Source: Simmondsia chinensis
Lineage: Eukaryota; Streptophyta; Magnoliopsida; Caryophyllales; Simmondsiaceae
NCBI GenBank assembly: GCA_018398585.1
Contig: JAGTTD010000003.1
Coordinates: 11,850,637 to 11,914,636, forward strand
Direction of reading: 5' to 3'
Length of the DNA: 64,000 nucleotides
The first letter of the stretch is position 1. Each line of letters opens with the position of its first letter. A program made the translations under genes and the position numbers. Positions 32,928 to 46,437 of this stretch are shown one piece after another. The notes beneath the pieces are model-generated. The model saw nothing but the letters and a program-made list of their open reading frames with translations. It was not told where the DNA came from and did not search any database.

Positions 32928-33276
32928 ACTTGATGCTCAGTCTTGCCCTAAATTATTGATAGTAGATTTGACTCATCTGAAAACGGAGGAGTAGGACCTC
33001 GCTGAGGTGTTGAACCACGTATATCGCGTGTTCTTCATTATTTTCGGTGTTTCTGGTTTATATCCCCATTAGTTTCGTGGGTTTTCATTGCTTAGAGTTG
33101 AGATAAGATCCTATTTTTGAGTTGAGTTTGGGTCTGATTTAGGGCATGAATTCACAACAATTGCAAAATAATTCTTAAACAAATAATTATTTTTATGAAA
33201 ATTAGTTTTTTAACAATCCAAAGAGGGTTTTCATAGTAAATTAAACAAAAGAGAGCAATTAGCAATTAAAAAAAGA

Positions 33277-33651
33277 GGTTATTTATGCCAAAGGTCCCTA
33301 TACTTTGTTTATTATGTCAATTTGATCCTTATACTTTTAATTGTGTCAATTTAGTCCCTATACAATTGAAAATGTGTCAATTTGATCTTTCAAGAAAATT
33401 TTATGTTAAATTTTTAAAGGTTCAGCCACAACTTGGGTTAAATTGAGTAAATTGATGAATTTATAATAAGTTAATTGCCTCTAACATAATGATTTCACTC
33501 AAAATTACCCCATTAACTCATCTTAAATTTGACAAAAGGACTAAATTGGCACATTTTGAATTGTTTAGTGACTGAATTGACACAATTAAAAGTACAAGGA
33601 CCAAATTGATACAATGATCAAAGTAAAAGGGCCTTTGGCATAAATATATCC
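33277..33651. mobile_element. TIR MITE (GGTTATTTATGCC family)
   Basis: The left end GGTTATTTATGCCAAAGG and the right end, read inward (TATATTTATGCCAAAGG), are inverted repeats that continue imperfectly for about 100 bp through TTTGATCCTTATACTTTTAA and GTGTCAATTTAGTCCC words. Related to the MITE at 14302-14670. The target duplication is not clear. Confidence 0.7.
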
Positions 33652-33848
33652 GTTATATCTATATTCGGATTAATTGAAATCTAAAAAGAAAAAATCACAA
33701 AATGGAAAAAAATAATAATAAAAGGAAATCATTCATCGAAAAAATAAGGGAAGAAGAGGAATAAAGATAAATTTTTAAGTAAAATAAAATTTTAACAAAA
33801 TCAAAAAAATTTGAGAAACAAAATTTAGGCAAAAAATTCAGACAAATA

Positions 33849-34505
33849 TGTAACGAACCTTGATGTTCGTTACGGAGATATTCATGAACCTAGGCTTGTG
33901 ATGGTGAAATAGAGGTTAAGGGAGGAAGAGAAATAGACTTAGAGAGAACGAGAGAGAGAAAGAGAGAGAGAAATAAAGAGATTAGAAGAGATTGAGAGGA
34001 GAAGTAGAGAATTAGAGGAGAGTTAGAGGAGATGAGTTAGGAGAAAGAAGAGGAATTAGAAGTTAGGATAGAGAGAGAAAAGAGGGACGGTCAACAGAGG
34101 GAAAGAGAGGGAGAGAGAGAGTTTGAATTTGGTATTTGATTCATTCATTAGTTGATGTCCAATTTATAAACATACATGCATATTTATAGAATTTGGGGGA
34201 GGGGGGAAACCGGCCACCCTATGGCCTCACCAAAAAGCCCTTTCCCTCCTAAATACAATTTCAAATCTGAAATTTAAACTACCCTTTCTCTCCATCTTCT
34301 TCCCTCCTAAGTTCAACTTCAAACTAATTCAAATTTTACCTCCCATTTTTTTCCCTCCTAACCGGCCCTCCTAAACCCTTTTTTCAAAATTTAAACTAAT
34401 TTAACTTAACTAATTTTATAATATTTTTACATTACATAATCGATACAAAATAATAAAAGGAAAAATGGGTTGTTCGGTACAAGGTCACGGTCAAAGATCG
34501 TGACA
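33849..34505. mobile_element. Solo LTR, 657 bp, with 5-bp target duplication
   Basis: It starts TGTAACGAACC and ends GATCGTGACA, and the exact duplication AAATA flanks it (33844-33848 and 34506-34510). There is no internal region, as expected after recombination between two LTRs. A GA-rich stretch (33930-34130) and a TATA-like TTTATAAAC at about 34163 lie inside. The TGTCACG start on the minus strand is common among plant gypsy LTRs, but orientation is not proven. Confidence 0.8.
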
Positions 34506-34887
34506 AAATATTCCACTAAATCTTTTCCCACAAAGAACTAATGTTTCTTCGAGAAAAGTAGGTAATATAGAATTTTTCATGTCATTTGATGATAATAGTT
34601 TAACAATTATTTCTTAAATAAGTAGCAAAATTAGACTTCAAATTATTTGTGCACTATATTTGTACTATATAATAAGTACATCAGAATGGACATGCACTAT
34701 ATACAAAACAAATTTCATCATCACAAATTCCATTCCAAGTCAAAAAATATGACTTGGAGTATTTTTAAAATACAAATATCTAGCATGTATCACACGGAAA
34801 ACAATTAATTTTTATATCCATCACATATTCAGAAAACACAATAACTCAAAAAAAATAATAATAATAACAATTCGTGCATCTTATGAG

Positions 34888-36010
34888 GTTTCGCTAATTT
34901 TGATGAAGAAAGAAACTTTTTTCCTTCACCGTCAGAACAATGGGCTTTAAGCACTCAAAGCCTTTTTTAAATATTTTTCAATGCAACGTTCCATTGCCAT
35001 GTGTTAGCATTAGGCCTTTTATTGCCCTATTATTTCATACAATATAAGACATTAAATTGGCAAATGCATAATTAGCATATAAAGAGAAGTTTATTATTTA
35101 ATTAAAGTTCAAATAGAGTTTTTCTGAATATACTTAATTTTATTGGTGTTTAAGAGACGAATATAATCATCAATATGAAACAAAAATTTATCAATACTTT
35201 TAAAATACAAGTAATATCGTCACCATTTTAATTTTAGAATCATATAAAAAATATGTTTTTTATTAAAATATAAAACATTCTCTCACTTAGTTTAATAAAA
35301 ATAATAAAAATTTATTATTATATTTCTAAACTTTGGCTAAGTCATGCATCATAAGAGCGCAATGTATTTAAACCCTCACTTAATGCTTCCGCAACTCCCA
35401 TACTAGAATCACGGTTGATTTAGCTTTTAAACCTTGGTTGCTTGAGGACATGTAGAGAGCTTCACGCACATGGTATCAAAGCTGCCCCATAGGCTCTCTA
35501 AAGCGTGCACATTATGGCCCTGTGCGATATTCTGGATTCATGAGCGCTCTAGAGAGTTATTTTGAAATCTCATAGGAAGGGGCCTTACTTATATACTCAT
35601 ATAGGTGGGTCTATCAGAAGTGTACTTGTGGCCTTATACCCCACCCTAACATAAAGGCTATAGACCTCATTAAGAGCATAACTAGCTCAACCTTAATATC
35701 GCCACAAGTAAGCATGCTGCACCATAGGGATGGACCAAAATAATATGCATGCTTACCTCCTAATCACTCTATGATTCGTTTGTCCCTTTTCAGGGTATGC
35801 TCATATGTGAACAATTTTTTTTGGGCTTAAGTACCATCCCCCTTGATGCCGTCCAGATCTTAACTCTAGCTAGAGCTTTTATGCCCTTAAATCATATCAT
35901 ATCATCATATGCACCATTAATAACAGATCTGGATTTACCATTTTTATGGTATTTATCATACAATTTTCCAATTATATCTGATCATAGTGGCATAAGAAGA
36001 ATTATGTAAA
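34888..36010 (-). mobile_element. Ty1/copia 3' end: LTR, 3' region and RNase H tail remnant
   Basis: The LTR part (about 34888-35277; minus-strand start TGTTTTATATTTT) matches 56925-57070 joined to 59447-59694. To its right lies a 3' untranslated region with the same layout as that of the 38.7-45.2 kb element, then on the minus strand at 35785-35850 a TASRGMVLKPKK segment, corresponding to the conserved end of copia polyproteins. The rest of pol is not readable. It may be the 3' end of the element whose 5' LTR lies at about 56.6-59.7 kb. Confidence 0.55.
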
Positions 36011-37549
36011 ATTTTTTTTCAAACAATATGGGATTTGTCATTGCTTCCTTACATCATTAGCACTATACAACATTTGATACTCGCCCACCAACAAACTCAC
36101 ATGCCACTTTGTGGCAATGTCCATCATGGATAACATATCAATTCCAATATGTCACTATCCAAGTACCCGTTATAGTCTCTCATCCATGACCATAGTGTCA
36201 ATTGTACAATAGCTCATTGTATCCGCAGCCAACAAATATACCTAATCTCAAAAGTATGAGATAAAGTTTCACAAATTTAAGGCAACATGGTTAGTGATAT
36301 CAATTTGTCTTTATGATGAAATTTGCAACATCAATATATTCTTTTACACATCATTCCAAGTTTCCAACTATTAAAGAGGGTAACCATTATAATAAACATT
36401 GAATTGTTTACCAATTTTTTTTACTTAGCACCACCACTCATTCAATGACTGAAGCCAATATGTTGACTTCATTTGCTACGCATAAATGTTCAAAACAAAA
36501 CATGCTACCAAAGTTCAATTTTGGAGCTTAGACAATCAACCCTTTTATATCCTAGTGTAATATTTTCCAACATTTTTTCTTTACATTACAGTAATTTTTA
36601 GCAGGGCAAAGCTAATGGCACCGCTATGCAAACAAAGGAAGAATACTAAGAATACTTATCCTACATTTCTTCATCTTTGTTCATTAAAGAAGATGCACCA
36701 GGATTCTCTACAGATTTTTTAAGCTCGTTGAACCCCACTATTGGAAAAATAAAAAAACAAATATTTTAGTGAATTTGATATACACACATATACATAATAT
36801 TGTTATGACTTCTTTTAAATAATTGGCGTTCTAACCCAACAAAGCACATCCAACTTATGTCCTTGCAAGTGAATGGCTATTACTACACAGAGAATTAGTA
36901 ATGCATATCAGTTGTATATGTTGGACTACGTATAGTACTAGCATATTTGCTTTTATTAACACTATTAACATTATTATTATTTGGGTAAAGAAGTACATGT
37001 GTAGGATTCGTACTAGTGCATCCGATATAATGGTGTAGGAGAACCTATCTCTTGTAGAACAAATGAGTGTCCGTTTGCCTGGTGCAACGTCACAGATATT
37101 GATGTTGTCGGGCGGCTTAGTGTTCCAAATGGGGGTGGGTAGAGAGGAAGAGACCGACAAAAGAAGAGTTGATTAAAGTACTAACCGCTGTCCCAGAGAG
37201 GGGTGTGAACAACCTCATTTTATAGCCGGGAAGAGAGGGAGAGGCCGGCCAAATATAAATACAAATAAGATTTAAATTTCAAATAAAAATAGAAATTAGT
37301 TAATGAACCTTTGGTGGGACCTTGCCGACCCCAACCCAAATAGAGAGATGGCCCTAATTTAAAGCTTGGTGCAAGTTTAGGATAGGGTAACAGATTTAGC
37401 AGTGTAGGAGATATGCGCACCTGTATCTGCTTGTATGCTCGTGAATACACGCGATACTAGTTTAGTCAGTCAAACATTGCCCCTTATCCTGGGGGTGCAG
37501 GGCCATAGGTTGATACTCCAGGCACATTCTGCACTGTCCGTCCTTCCCT
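36011..37549. other. Degenerate AT-rich region, no gene seen
   Basis: The stretch to about 36770 could be decayed copia interior, judging by position, but no domain is readable. From 36770 to 37450 there are no recognisable repeats or coding regions. Confidence 0.35.
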
Positions 37550-37650
37550 CTTCGCTTTCCTCTCTTTTCGCTTCTCTCTCTCTCTCCCTCTGTCCCTCTG
37601 TCCCTCTCGATTTCTCTCCCCCTTGCTCTTCACCTCCTCTCTCTCTATCC
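37550..37650. repeat. CT-rich low-complexity tract
   Basis: CTCTCTCTCT and TGTCCCTC repeats make up the stretch; the serine/leucine-rich frame across it is compositional. Confidence 0.7.
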
Positions 37651-38229
37651 CTTATGCTCTCTACTCTCCACGCGATCTACTTCTTTAGAGGTCTGCGCTG
37701 TGTAGCATGTAGGAGCTTCTCCCCTACATGTTTGTTTGCCTATACCTTGTGTGCTTCACGCTTACATGCATAAATGCCTGGATTGATTTCGATGCTTTAC
37801 ATGCTCTACGTGCTCGTCTTACATGCCCTTCTTTCTTTATTTCTTTCAGGCTCTTAACAACAAGAAAATATAGTAAATAGATGTCGTAATTTTGTGAATA
37901 TTTACCTTGTATATGTGCTCGTTACCGTGGATAACAAAAATCACGTTTGTAACTTGTTTGGATTTGTGACAGAGTGACAATTTGGTATATAAGTTATTGT
38001 AGGCCTTCTTGGTTGTGTCTTAAAAACATGCGAATAATAGCTTAGACAAATCATCTATTAGAAGCAATGTAACTGCTATGTGCCGAGAGTTTAAATTGAG
38101 GAAATCTCAATGTTATAAACCGAAATTCCAAGACATGAGTTTAAATTTGCATTTGGGCGGGAAAATCATTTTGGCGACAAAATCTGTTGAAGTCTGTGGC
38201 TGTGCTGCTGCGTGTTTCTCCTGCTGCCA

Positions 38230-38595
38230 TTAAGTTGTTGTTATTGCTGTCTTTTGGCGCCAAACTAATAAAGGGAATATTAGTTAGTAGTTCTAGATTG
38301 TTCTAAGGAGTGTCAGGTATATTGCATTACTTGTTTAGCTCACTATAAATAAGTGTTGAGTTGTCATAATCAATTCATTCAATCAAAATATCTGAAATTT
38401 GTCTCAAGTTGAGATCAATATTCTCTCTCTCATCTAACTTTCTCTATTTTCTCATCTCCTTCCCTTTTTTCTCTCATCTAAACTCTAAACTCTACTTTTT
38501 TATCTTAATTTAAATTCTTTCTCATCTCATATTCTCAATCTTTCCACATTTTATATTAGTTTACGTTCGAGGTTCAAGCCCGAGCGTAACAAGTC
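38230..38595 (+). repeat. Gypsy-type LTR remnant
   Basis: The stretch contains GGCGCCAAACTAATAAAGG, a TATAAATAAG box near 38344, TTCATTCAATCAAAATATCTG and a long CT-rich end, in the same order as the LTR at 20308-20682. No primer-binding site or gag follows. It sits just left of the copia-derived element at 38685. Confidence 0.5.
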
Positions 38596-39917
38596 ATGTC
38601 GCGTTTTGGAACTTTACCATGATTTGTAAGCAATTTGATTAAAAAATGAGCAATTATTAGGTGAAGTGTACGGGTATAAGTGTTTGTTAAAAAAAAAAAA
38701 AATCATGTACAACGAAAAGTACAGTGAAAATATTGTGTAGAATACTGCGTAAAATACTGCAAAATTACTTCTGAAAATATGGCGAAAATACTACCTAAAA
38801 TACTGCAAAAATATAGGTGAAAAATACAGCGAAACCTTAAACCAAAAATTGCCGTAAATCTATAAAAATTCAGCGTTAGGATGTTAATAAAATGTAGCAA
38901 ATATCGCAGGAAATTTCAGTAAAAATTGCAAAGAATTTTAGTGAAAAAAAAGCTGTGAAATACGTAAACATGACAATCAAACAATACTGAAAGAGGGGAG
39001 GTTGTTTAGATTGATAGAATACCGAAGATACCGTGCCATGGGAAATACCACTGTCCAAAAAGGCGATTTCGCCGCTGCTCGGGTGCAAACAGTAATATCG
39101 GCGGCCGTCCTCCTGGATTAACACGGTTCGACTCTTAACATGCACTCGTTAATTGCCGGGTAGGAGTGCCTAAGAACTTTGCCCAAAATTTCAGAAGAGA
39201 GAAGAACCGAAAAAACCAGAGAGAGATGGAGAAGGAGATTGGTATGTTATATTGATCTTTTGTTTTGGGTATTGCAAATAAATAACAAGAGGAATTTGGA
39301 GGAGCAATTATTATTCGAATTAATAATTTAATTAAATAAATAAATCTTGAGGAAATTCTGAAAGAGGAGGCATCAGGTGAGAGAGGAAGAGGGAGAAAAT
39401 GATTCACGCAAATCTTATCTGCTATAACAACGGCTATATTTTAATTAGCCATAGATCCCAACGGTCATAACGGATGTAATAAATTACAACGGCTATATTG
39501 TTAATTACTTATGAATCTTCAACGGTCATATTTAATGACATTAAATGGCTATGCGTAAGCTGCTAGTAACGAGTCTTGGAAAATATTTTCCGAAAAATAA
39601 ATGTACCTGTTAAGAAAAGAATCATCTACACTATTTTTCAAATGTGGGATACAAGTCCCCAAAATACTTAAAGGTTAGCTTGTATCATTTTTCCAACAAT
39701 CCCTTACAAATGATACAAGCGGAAGGGGACAAAGAACAATAAATTGGGCAAAGGGAGTTCAATTTTTCAGTGCCGATGTCTAGCAACTTGAATCGTCACC
39801 TAGTGTAGCCCAAGTTTAGGACCAACATCTTGCAAGGTGACTTTCGTCTTGAACCTCACAAGGGTTTGTATAGTCTTCCACTTGGACACATACCAAACTC
39901 AAGATCTTTGCAAATCT

Positions 39918-40340
39918 AGCGGTTTGGTGCGTTTTATCGGCCATGCGCTTGTCCTGGATATTCATAGGCGCTCTCGAAGGCAAGTCTTAAGCCTTCATAG
40001 GGAGCGGCCACACTCCCACACCTATATAGGTAGATCCCATCAAGTGTGTGTTACCGCATACCACCAAACATATGGCTATGGGTCCATTAAGAGCTTGAGC
40101 TCAACCTTTACTCTTTGGTAACATAATGATAACTCATGCGGTTCGGCGCGTTTTATCGGCCATGTGCTCGTTCTGTATATTCATAGGTGCTCTAGAAGGC
40201 AAGTCTTGAACCTTCATAGAGAGCGGCCAGACTCCCACACCTATATAGGTAGATCCCATCAAGTGTGTGTTACCGCACACCACCAAACATATGGATATGG
40301 GTCCATTAAGAGCTAAAGCTCAACCTTACCCCTGGTAAAA
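39918..40340. repeat. 219-bp tandem duplication in copia 3' region
   Basis: Words such as CGTTTTATCGGCCATG, ATTCATAGG, CTCCCACACCTATATAGG and TAGATCCCATCAAGTGTGTG occur twice with an offset of 219 bp. It lies between the RNase H remnant and the 3' LTR. Confidence 0.85.
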
Positions 40341-40519
40341 AACAGACAGTGTCCATCAAGTGCAAGCCTTGCTTACACCACCAAACATATGGCTATGAAC
40401 CCGTCTCCACACTGTCACACCATAGGGAGGGACAAAAACACAGTGCATTTCTCGAATGAAACTATGACTTCTCACATTGAACCTGTTAAGACCAGGTTGG
40501 ATACATCACAGTTTATTCA

Positions 40520-40740
40520 TGTATAGACTTTAGTCCTATCCCCCTCGATGTTTCCGCAATCATTTTTCGACATAGCGTCTTTATCAATGGATCCACAAGA
40601 TTCTTTTCAGACCTTACACAATTTAGTTATATCACTTTTTTTCCGAGTAGATCGTTTATGATCTTATGTCTGAGACGAATATGTCTCCTCTTTCCGAACC
40701 TATCAAGTGTGCAGTGTCCAAACCATCCGTTACGGACTAT
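40520..40740 (-). pseudogene. copia RNase H C-terminal remnant
   Basis: On the minus strand HIRLRHKIINDLLGKKVI is followed by one stop and then VRSEKNLVDPLIKTL and AETSRGIGLKSIHE. These match the conserved end of plant copia polyproteins (RHxxIRxLI, VKSxxNxADPLTK, TSRGMGLKP). It fixes the orientation of the element as minus. Confidence 0.8.
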
Positions 40741-43700
40741 GGTTAAGTTAAAGCATCAAGCTCAACCATCACAAATGGCGTTTCAACACTGTACTAGAAT
40801 AAAGCGGTACTTGAGAGTTGACCACTGCCAACACCAATCACGAGTTGCTCTTACCCCCACATTGAGGTATCTGCAACGAGCTGTTAAAAAACTAGCTCCA
40901 TTGCCTGCCAACTTCAACAAGAGTCAGTATAACACAATAGTGGAGCAAATATCATATCAATCATATCTCCACCTCAAGTACTCAAATAGTACACATATCG
41001 TACGTATATCATATATACAGTTGGCACGAAAAACATATACTGCAAATTTGTCAATTTCACATATCATCATAATTGTAAAACATTAACATCTCAAATCAAT
41101 TGGATCACCACCAATTCAGGTCACAAAAGACCATACACCCATTTTTATTGTACTTAGAGTACATGCATTATCACTATTAAGGATAGTCCATGTCTTACCA
41201 ATATTGTATCAAATTTCGGTGTTATCAAGAGAAAAAGATATAGAAGACCATAATTCACAAGATGCCTTTTACAATTCAACTTAAGGCAACCCAAGCCTCT
41301 GCAAGGCTCTTGAGCCCAAGTACGAGCATCATCAAGCTATTCTCACTGACTTTAGACAGTCACCAAAATAACATTTTCACAATAATCAATTTTCATAAGC
41401 TAGTTATAACTAGCAAACATTGGCAAAGCCATAATAGTCAGAAAGGATTATGATCAGACGATTTATTTCATAGAACCTCGAGTGCTCTTACTACCCCACA
41501 TTGGAATGTCTCACGCCGCATTCCTAAGCCACTCAATTTTTCTACTTGCCAACTCAATCTTTAAGGACAACTAAACAATACAGGTTTCAGAGGAGTGTCA
41601 CAAAATACAGCTCACTAAAGAGCCTAAATACATTGTCATTAGTAGAATATCTCTCATTGATTTGAAACATCCAATACAACAAGGAGTCTATTACAATTTA
41701 AACCCCATTCATAGTACTTCACTAGTACCTCAACAATTTAATTAGAGCACTTCAATAATCATCATTCGGATCAATGTATGTAGACTAGATCTACCATTGA
41801 CATATGATAAAATAGGACGAGTGTTATATTATTCATCAAAAAGTAATGCTATCAATCACCTTAGCGTATTTAGCTTATGACACGATGTTGCGTTTTTCTC
41901 CTCATCAAGTGAACACTAGGGTCATATAGTATGTTATCCAAATGACCAACATGAGTATACAGCATATGGAAGTAACCCAAATAAGGTATCGAGACACAAG
42001 ATAAATACCAGGCCTATGATCAATCAAGGTCCACATGTGACCTACACCTTACACTTTACCCAAAACTAGAAAAGAAGCATGAAACACTGATCTTAAAGGG
42101 CATACAAGTCTCCAAAGACAACACACATCCTCACATGACTTAAGCATATCATGTTTTTCTGAACCACAAGATGAAATCCAACAAAACAACTTAAAATGAC
42201 AATAAGATGCCCAAAAAACAACAGTTGCACGACACTACTGCAAGAACATATTCAGCACTGCAAAAATACAATAGCACACAGCCATAATTTGTCAAAGAAC
42301 AGCAACATACTGCAGCTGATGGCCCATAACAACTTGTATCAACACATTCAGCTTGAAAGAGACATGTTTCAAATCTTAAAACAACACGCTTTTCATCATT
42401 TCAAGCAACATGTAACAACATATGTTCAACTTGCTTAAACATAGCCATGTGAATCACATGAGACACATCAGCATGGAGACTAATATATAAATCACACATA
42501 GATTTTTATAAGAACTCACAAGTCCTATTAGCCCTTTACAGACCAACTTATCTCACTTAGGTCACCCAAAATATGCAAGATAATCCAATTCTCACATACA
42601 AGGTCTACTCCATGATTAAACTTAAAACATGCAATGTTTTACCGACATAATGGATTCAAGATTGTGCAACTAGACATGCCTAACCTAAGAGTTACCGACT
42701 CTAGGTTCAAGACTTCATTCTAACAAGTTCACAATCAACCTCAAGAATTAAACACGTATTAACCATAATAATCACACAGAGAATTGAAAAACGCACAATT
42801 CAAACCAAGAACTCTCCTTCGACTCCAACAGAGTCAAGCTCGAGCAATTTAACTCAGAAATTATTCCACCAAAACGAGAATATACACTAGACCATTTAAG
42901 CGAACCAAAGGCTAGCATACAATCTGCAGCTCACAACACCTTTAAGAGCCTCATGTCATGCACATAGAGGTTACTATGGCACAAGAAGTCTATAAATCAC
43001 AGTCCCTATGCTTGAGTTACTTCAGTAAAGGCTCCTATAGCAACTGAAGGAGGGCTAACTAAATCCATAGATCCCAAATCAAAGAGCACATGAAGGCATA
43101 TCCATGAGCCAACTAGGATACCTTAACAACCTTTAAATTAGATTCTCTTTAAAGTAGGTAGCAACAGCAATGGGGCTCCTACCACCTCCTCAAGGGAAAC
43201 TTAGGGCCAATAAGCATGTCATCAAGCATTTTTTTTTTTTTTAAAAGATTTCCTTCGGAATCTCTTTTGAGGAAGGTGGTACACCTCTATTTGACCTAAT
43301 CCCTTTAATTTATGGTATAGTTAATTTTTAACTTCCGTTTTATTCATTTTACCATGATACATTCCACACAAGCTAGTAGTGTTAGTGTAGTGGTTTCACT
43401 TTCAACCTCGCAAGAAACTAGAAAGGATTATGGTTAAAATAGTTTTTATGTAACACAAGAATTTTTGCTTCATATAAGAGCACTACCCCCCACATTTCAC
43501 TAACTTATAGTAGAATACATATGGATGTGGTTCTAGCTTCCATGAATAAAATGGAAGTAATAGATGTATGCCAATATTATGTTGCTGCCATTCAACCTTT
43601 TTCATATAAACTTAGAAAATTAGGTCATTCGAATGATAGCATGAGCAGTAGGTAAATTGTATGAAGTTCAAATCATCAAACATACACATACTTAAACTTC

Positions 43701-46144
43701 ATGCACAATTTTTAATTTATTATTATATCGTCTCATTTCTATTTTCTTTCTTATTTTCTATACACTTAAAAGCTCAACTGTAGTCTCAATCATATTTAAT
43801 CTCTTAGATCTCAAATTTTGACAGACCTAAGAAAACCTTAGGATCTCACATTTCTAGATTTCTCATCTCTACCATAGCATCCTACTTGTGTTAAAGATCC
43901 AATAATAGATAAACAAGTAATGCCAATACAATTTCTCTGATGAATTCAAGTATGTACTATCATTAGGACAAACTAGTACAGCACATGTTAAACTACTGTA
44001 AGTGACATCATCTAAGTTCAGTAATACCGCAAGTGAATTCGGGTCAAATTAGGAGCATCCAGAAATTTTTGTTGATTATTCTTTCAAGTCTAATCACATG
44101 TTAAAATTCTATTTGCTCATGATTAATTGATAAAATCGTCTTTGAGATTGTTAAAAAAAAATCGTGCACAACGAAAAGTATAGCGAAAATACTGTGTAGA
44201 ATACTGCGTAAAATACTTCAAAATTACTTCTAAAAATACAGCAAAAATACTACCTAAAATACTGCAAAAATATAGGTGAAAAATACAGCGAAACCTTAAA
44301 CCAAAAATTGCAGTAAATCTATAAAAATTCAGCGTTAGGATGTTAATAAAATGCAGCAAATATTGCAGGAAATTTCGGTAAAAATTACAAAAAATTTTAG
44401 TGGAAAAAAAAGCTGTGAAATACCTAAACACGACAATCAAATAATAACGAAAGAGGGGAGGTTGTTTAGATTGATAGGATACCGAAGATACCATGCCATG
44501 GGAAATATCACTGTCCTAAAAGACGATTTCGCCACTGCACGGGTGCAAACAGTAATATCGGCGGCCGTCCTCCTGGATTAACATGGTCTGACTCTTAACG
44601 TGCACTCGTTAATTGCCCGGTAGAAGTGCCTAAGAACTTTGCGCAAAATTTCAGAAGAGAGAAGAACCAAAAAAACCAGAGAGAGATGGAGAAGGAGATT
44701 GGTATGTTATATTGATCTCTTGTTTTGGGTATTGCAAATAAATACTAAGAGGAATCTGGAGGAGCAATTATTATTCAAATTAATAATTTAATTAAATAAA
44801 TAAATCTTGAGGAAATTCTGAAAGAGGAGGCATCAGGTGAGAGAGGAAGAGGGAGAAAATGATTCACGCAAATCTTAGCTGCTATAACAACGGCTATATT
44901 TTAATTAGCCATAGATCCCAACGGTCATAACGGATGTAATAAATTACAACGGCTATATTGTTAATTACCTATGAATCTTCAACGGTCATATTTAAAGACA
45001 TTAAATGGCTACGCGTAAGCGGCTAGTAACAAGTCTTGGAAAATATTTTTCAAAAAATAAATGCACCCGTTAAGAAAAGGATCATCTACACTACTTTTCA
45101 AATGTGGGATACAACTCCCCAAAATACTTAAAGGTTAGCTTGTATCATTTTTTTAATAGTGTTAACATGTATCAGATGACATAGCTGCAAAGAAAAATAA
45201 CATGATTTTTAAAATCATTATGATACCGCCTTGTCCATCTCAACGTGATAGCTAAAATGCTACAGTATCAGCCAAGGGGAATCGATATATATTATGCTTC
45301 TTCCTTCTTCTGTCAACTGTTATAGAGAACTGACACTTCAAGGAAAAATTTCACTAAACTAGCATGGAAACAAAAGAAGTAGAAGGGAAATATGTCATTA
45401 AGAGAAAAAAACAGAATCTCAAGCATAATAATTGATCCTTAATGATTAGTTTTAAACAAGATGATTGATGCAGACTTTGCATATGTGTTAGCAAGTGCAC
45501 TAGTCATTCCAGGTAATATAGAAGTGAGTAGAGTTATCATTCCCACGAGGATTGTATTGAGTGAATACCAAAATTAGTAGCTTCGATACTATTTGAAAGA
45601 CCGAAAACTTTAGGATTTTGATATAAAATAAAGTAAAATAAAATGAAAAGAAATAAAAGTTAAAACGAGATTAGAGTGAACAGATTTTTGTTGGTTTTTA
45701 TTAGTTTATAAAGTCTAAGGCATCCGATTTCACCTTAGTTGCATCAATACGCCTTTTCTATTCTCAATATTCAAGTTCTTGCTGTGGGTTGATGGTTGAA
45801 AATCCTAATTTACTAAATATTCTCTCTCAAGCAATATTAACCCATCACTCTCATGCGTGAATTTAAATAAGAAAAGAGTTTTAAAAAGCTCTATGATTTT
45901 CTTTTGAAAACCACACAAATCACGTTAATCTCTCTCTAGCATTCGCCCAATTTATGGTGCTTATCACCTTAGCTATCATCATAAATCTCCTCTCGGACTC
46001 ATTATGAATCATTATAGGCTTTAAATAGTGATCAAGTATTTAAAACTCATGAAGAATAATGATAAACACTTCAGCAACACAATAACATAAACATTGAATA
46101 CTTTGAATTAGAAATAAGCGAATATTACAACTTAGGCTACATTG

Positions 46145-46408
46145 TGTTAAGGATCTAGTATAACTTGATCCTTAACTAGTGAAGAACAAGAGTTGAGAGA
46201 GGAAAGAAGTGAGAATTAGATGAGAGAGTAGAAAGAATTAGGAGATGAGAAGAAGAAACCATCAACGTTTTCATTCATATCCAAAACATTACAAGATATT
46301 ACCTATTTATACTAACTAAGATACAATGTTGCTAGACAAATTCAAACAACAACATTGCCGCCAAACAAGACTCAAGCTAACTAACATAACTGACACACAA
46401 TCATAACA
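46145..46408 (-). repeat. 3' LTR of gypsy element
   Basis: The LTR is bounded by TGTTAAGG and CATAACA on the plus strand. The purine tract lies immediately right of it (46410-46422). Confidence 0.85.
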
Positions 46409-46437
46409 ATTCTCCCCCCCCTTAAAACATTCTTGTC

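Larger units (their letters stand above)
38685..45158 (-). mobile_element. Copia-derived LTR element with 1-kb LTRs, 6,474 bp
   Basis: The LTRs are 38685-39698 and 44149-45158, and they are clearly similar over their whole length. Both begin TGTTAAAAAAAA; the left ends CCAACA and the right is mutated there. An exact 5-bp duplication, GTGTT, flanks the element (38680-38684 and 45159-45163). The only readable protein part is a copia RNase H tail on the minus strand (40520-40740), so the element is transcribed leftward and the left LTR is the 3' one. The 3.4 kb between 40740 and 44148 has no readable domain. No standard Met-tRNA primer site was seen next to the right LTR. It looks like a large, largely non-coding derivative. 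Confidence 0.8.
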
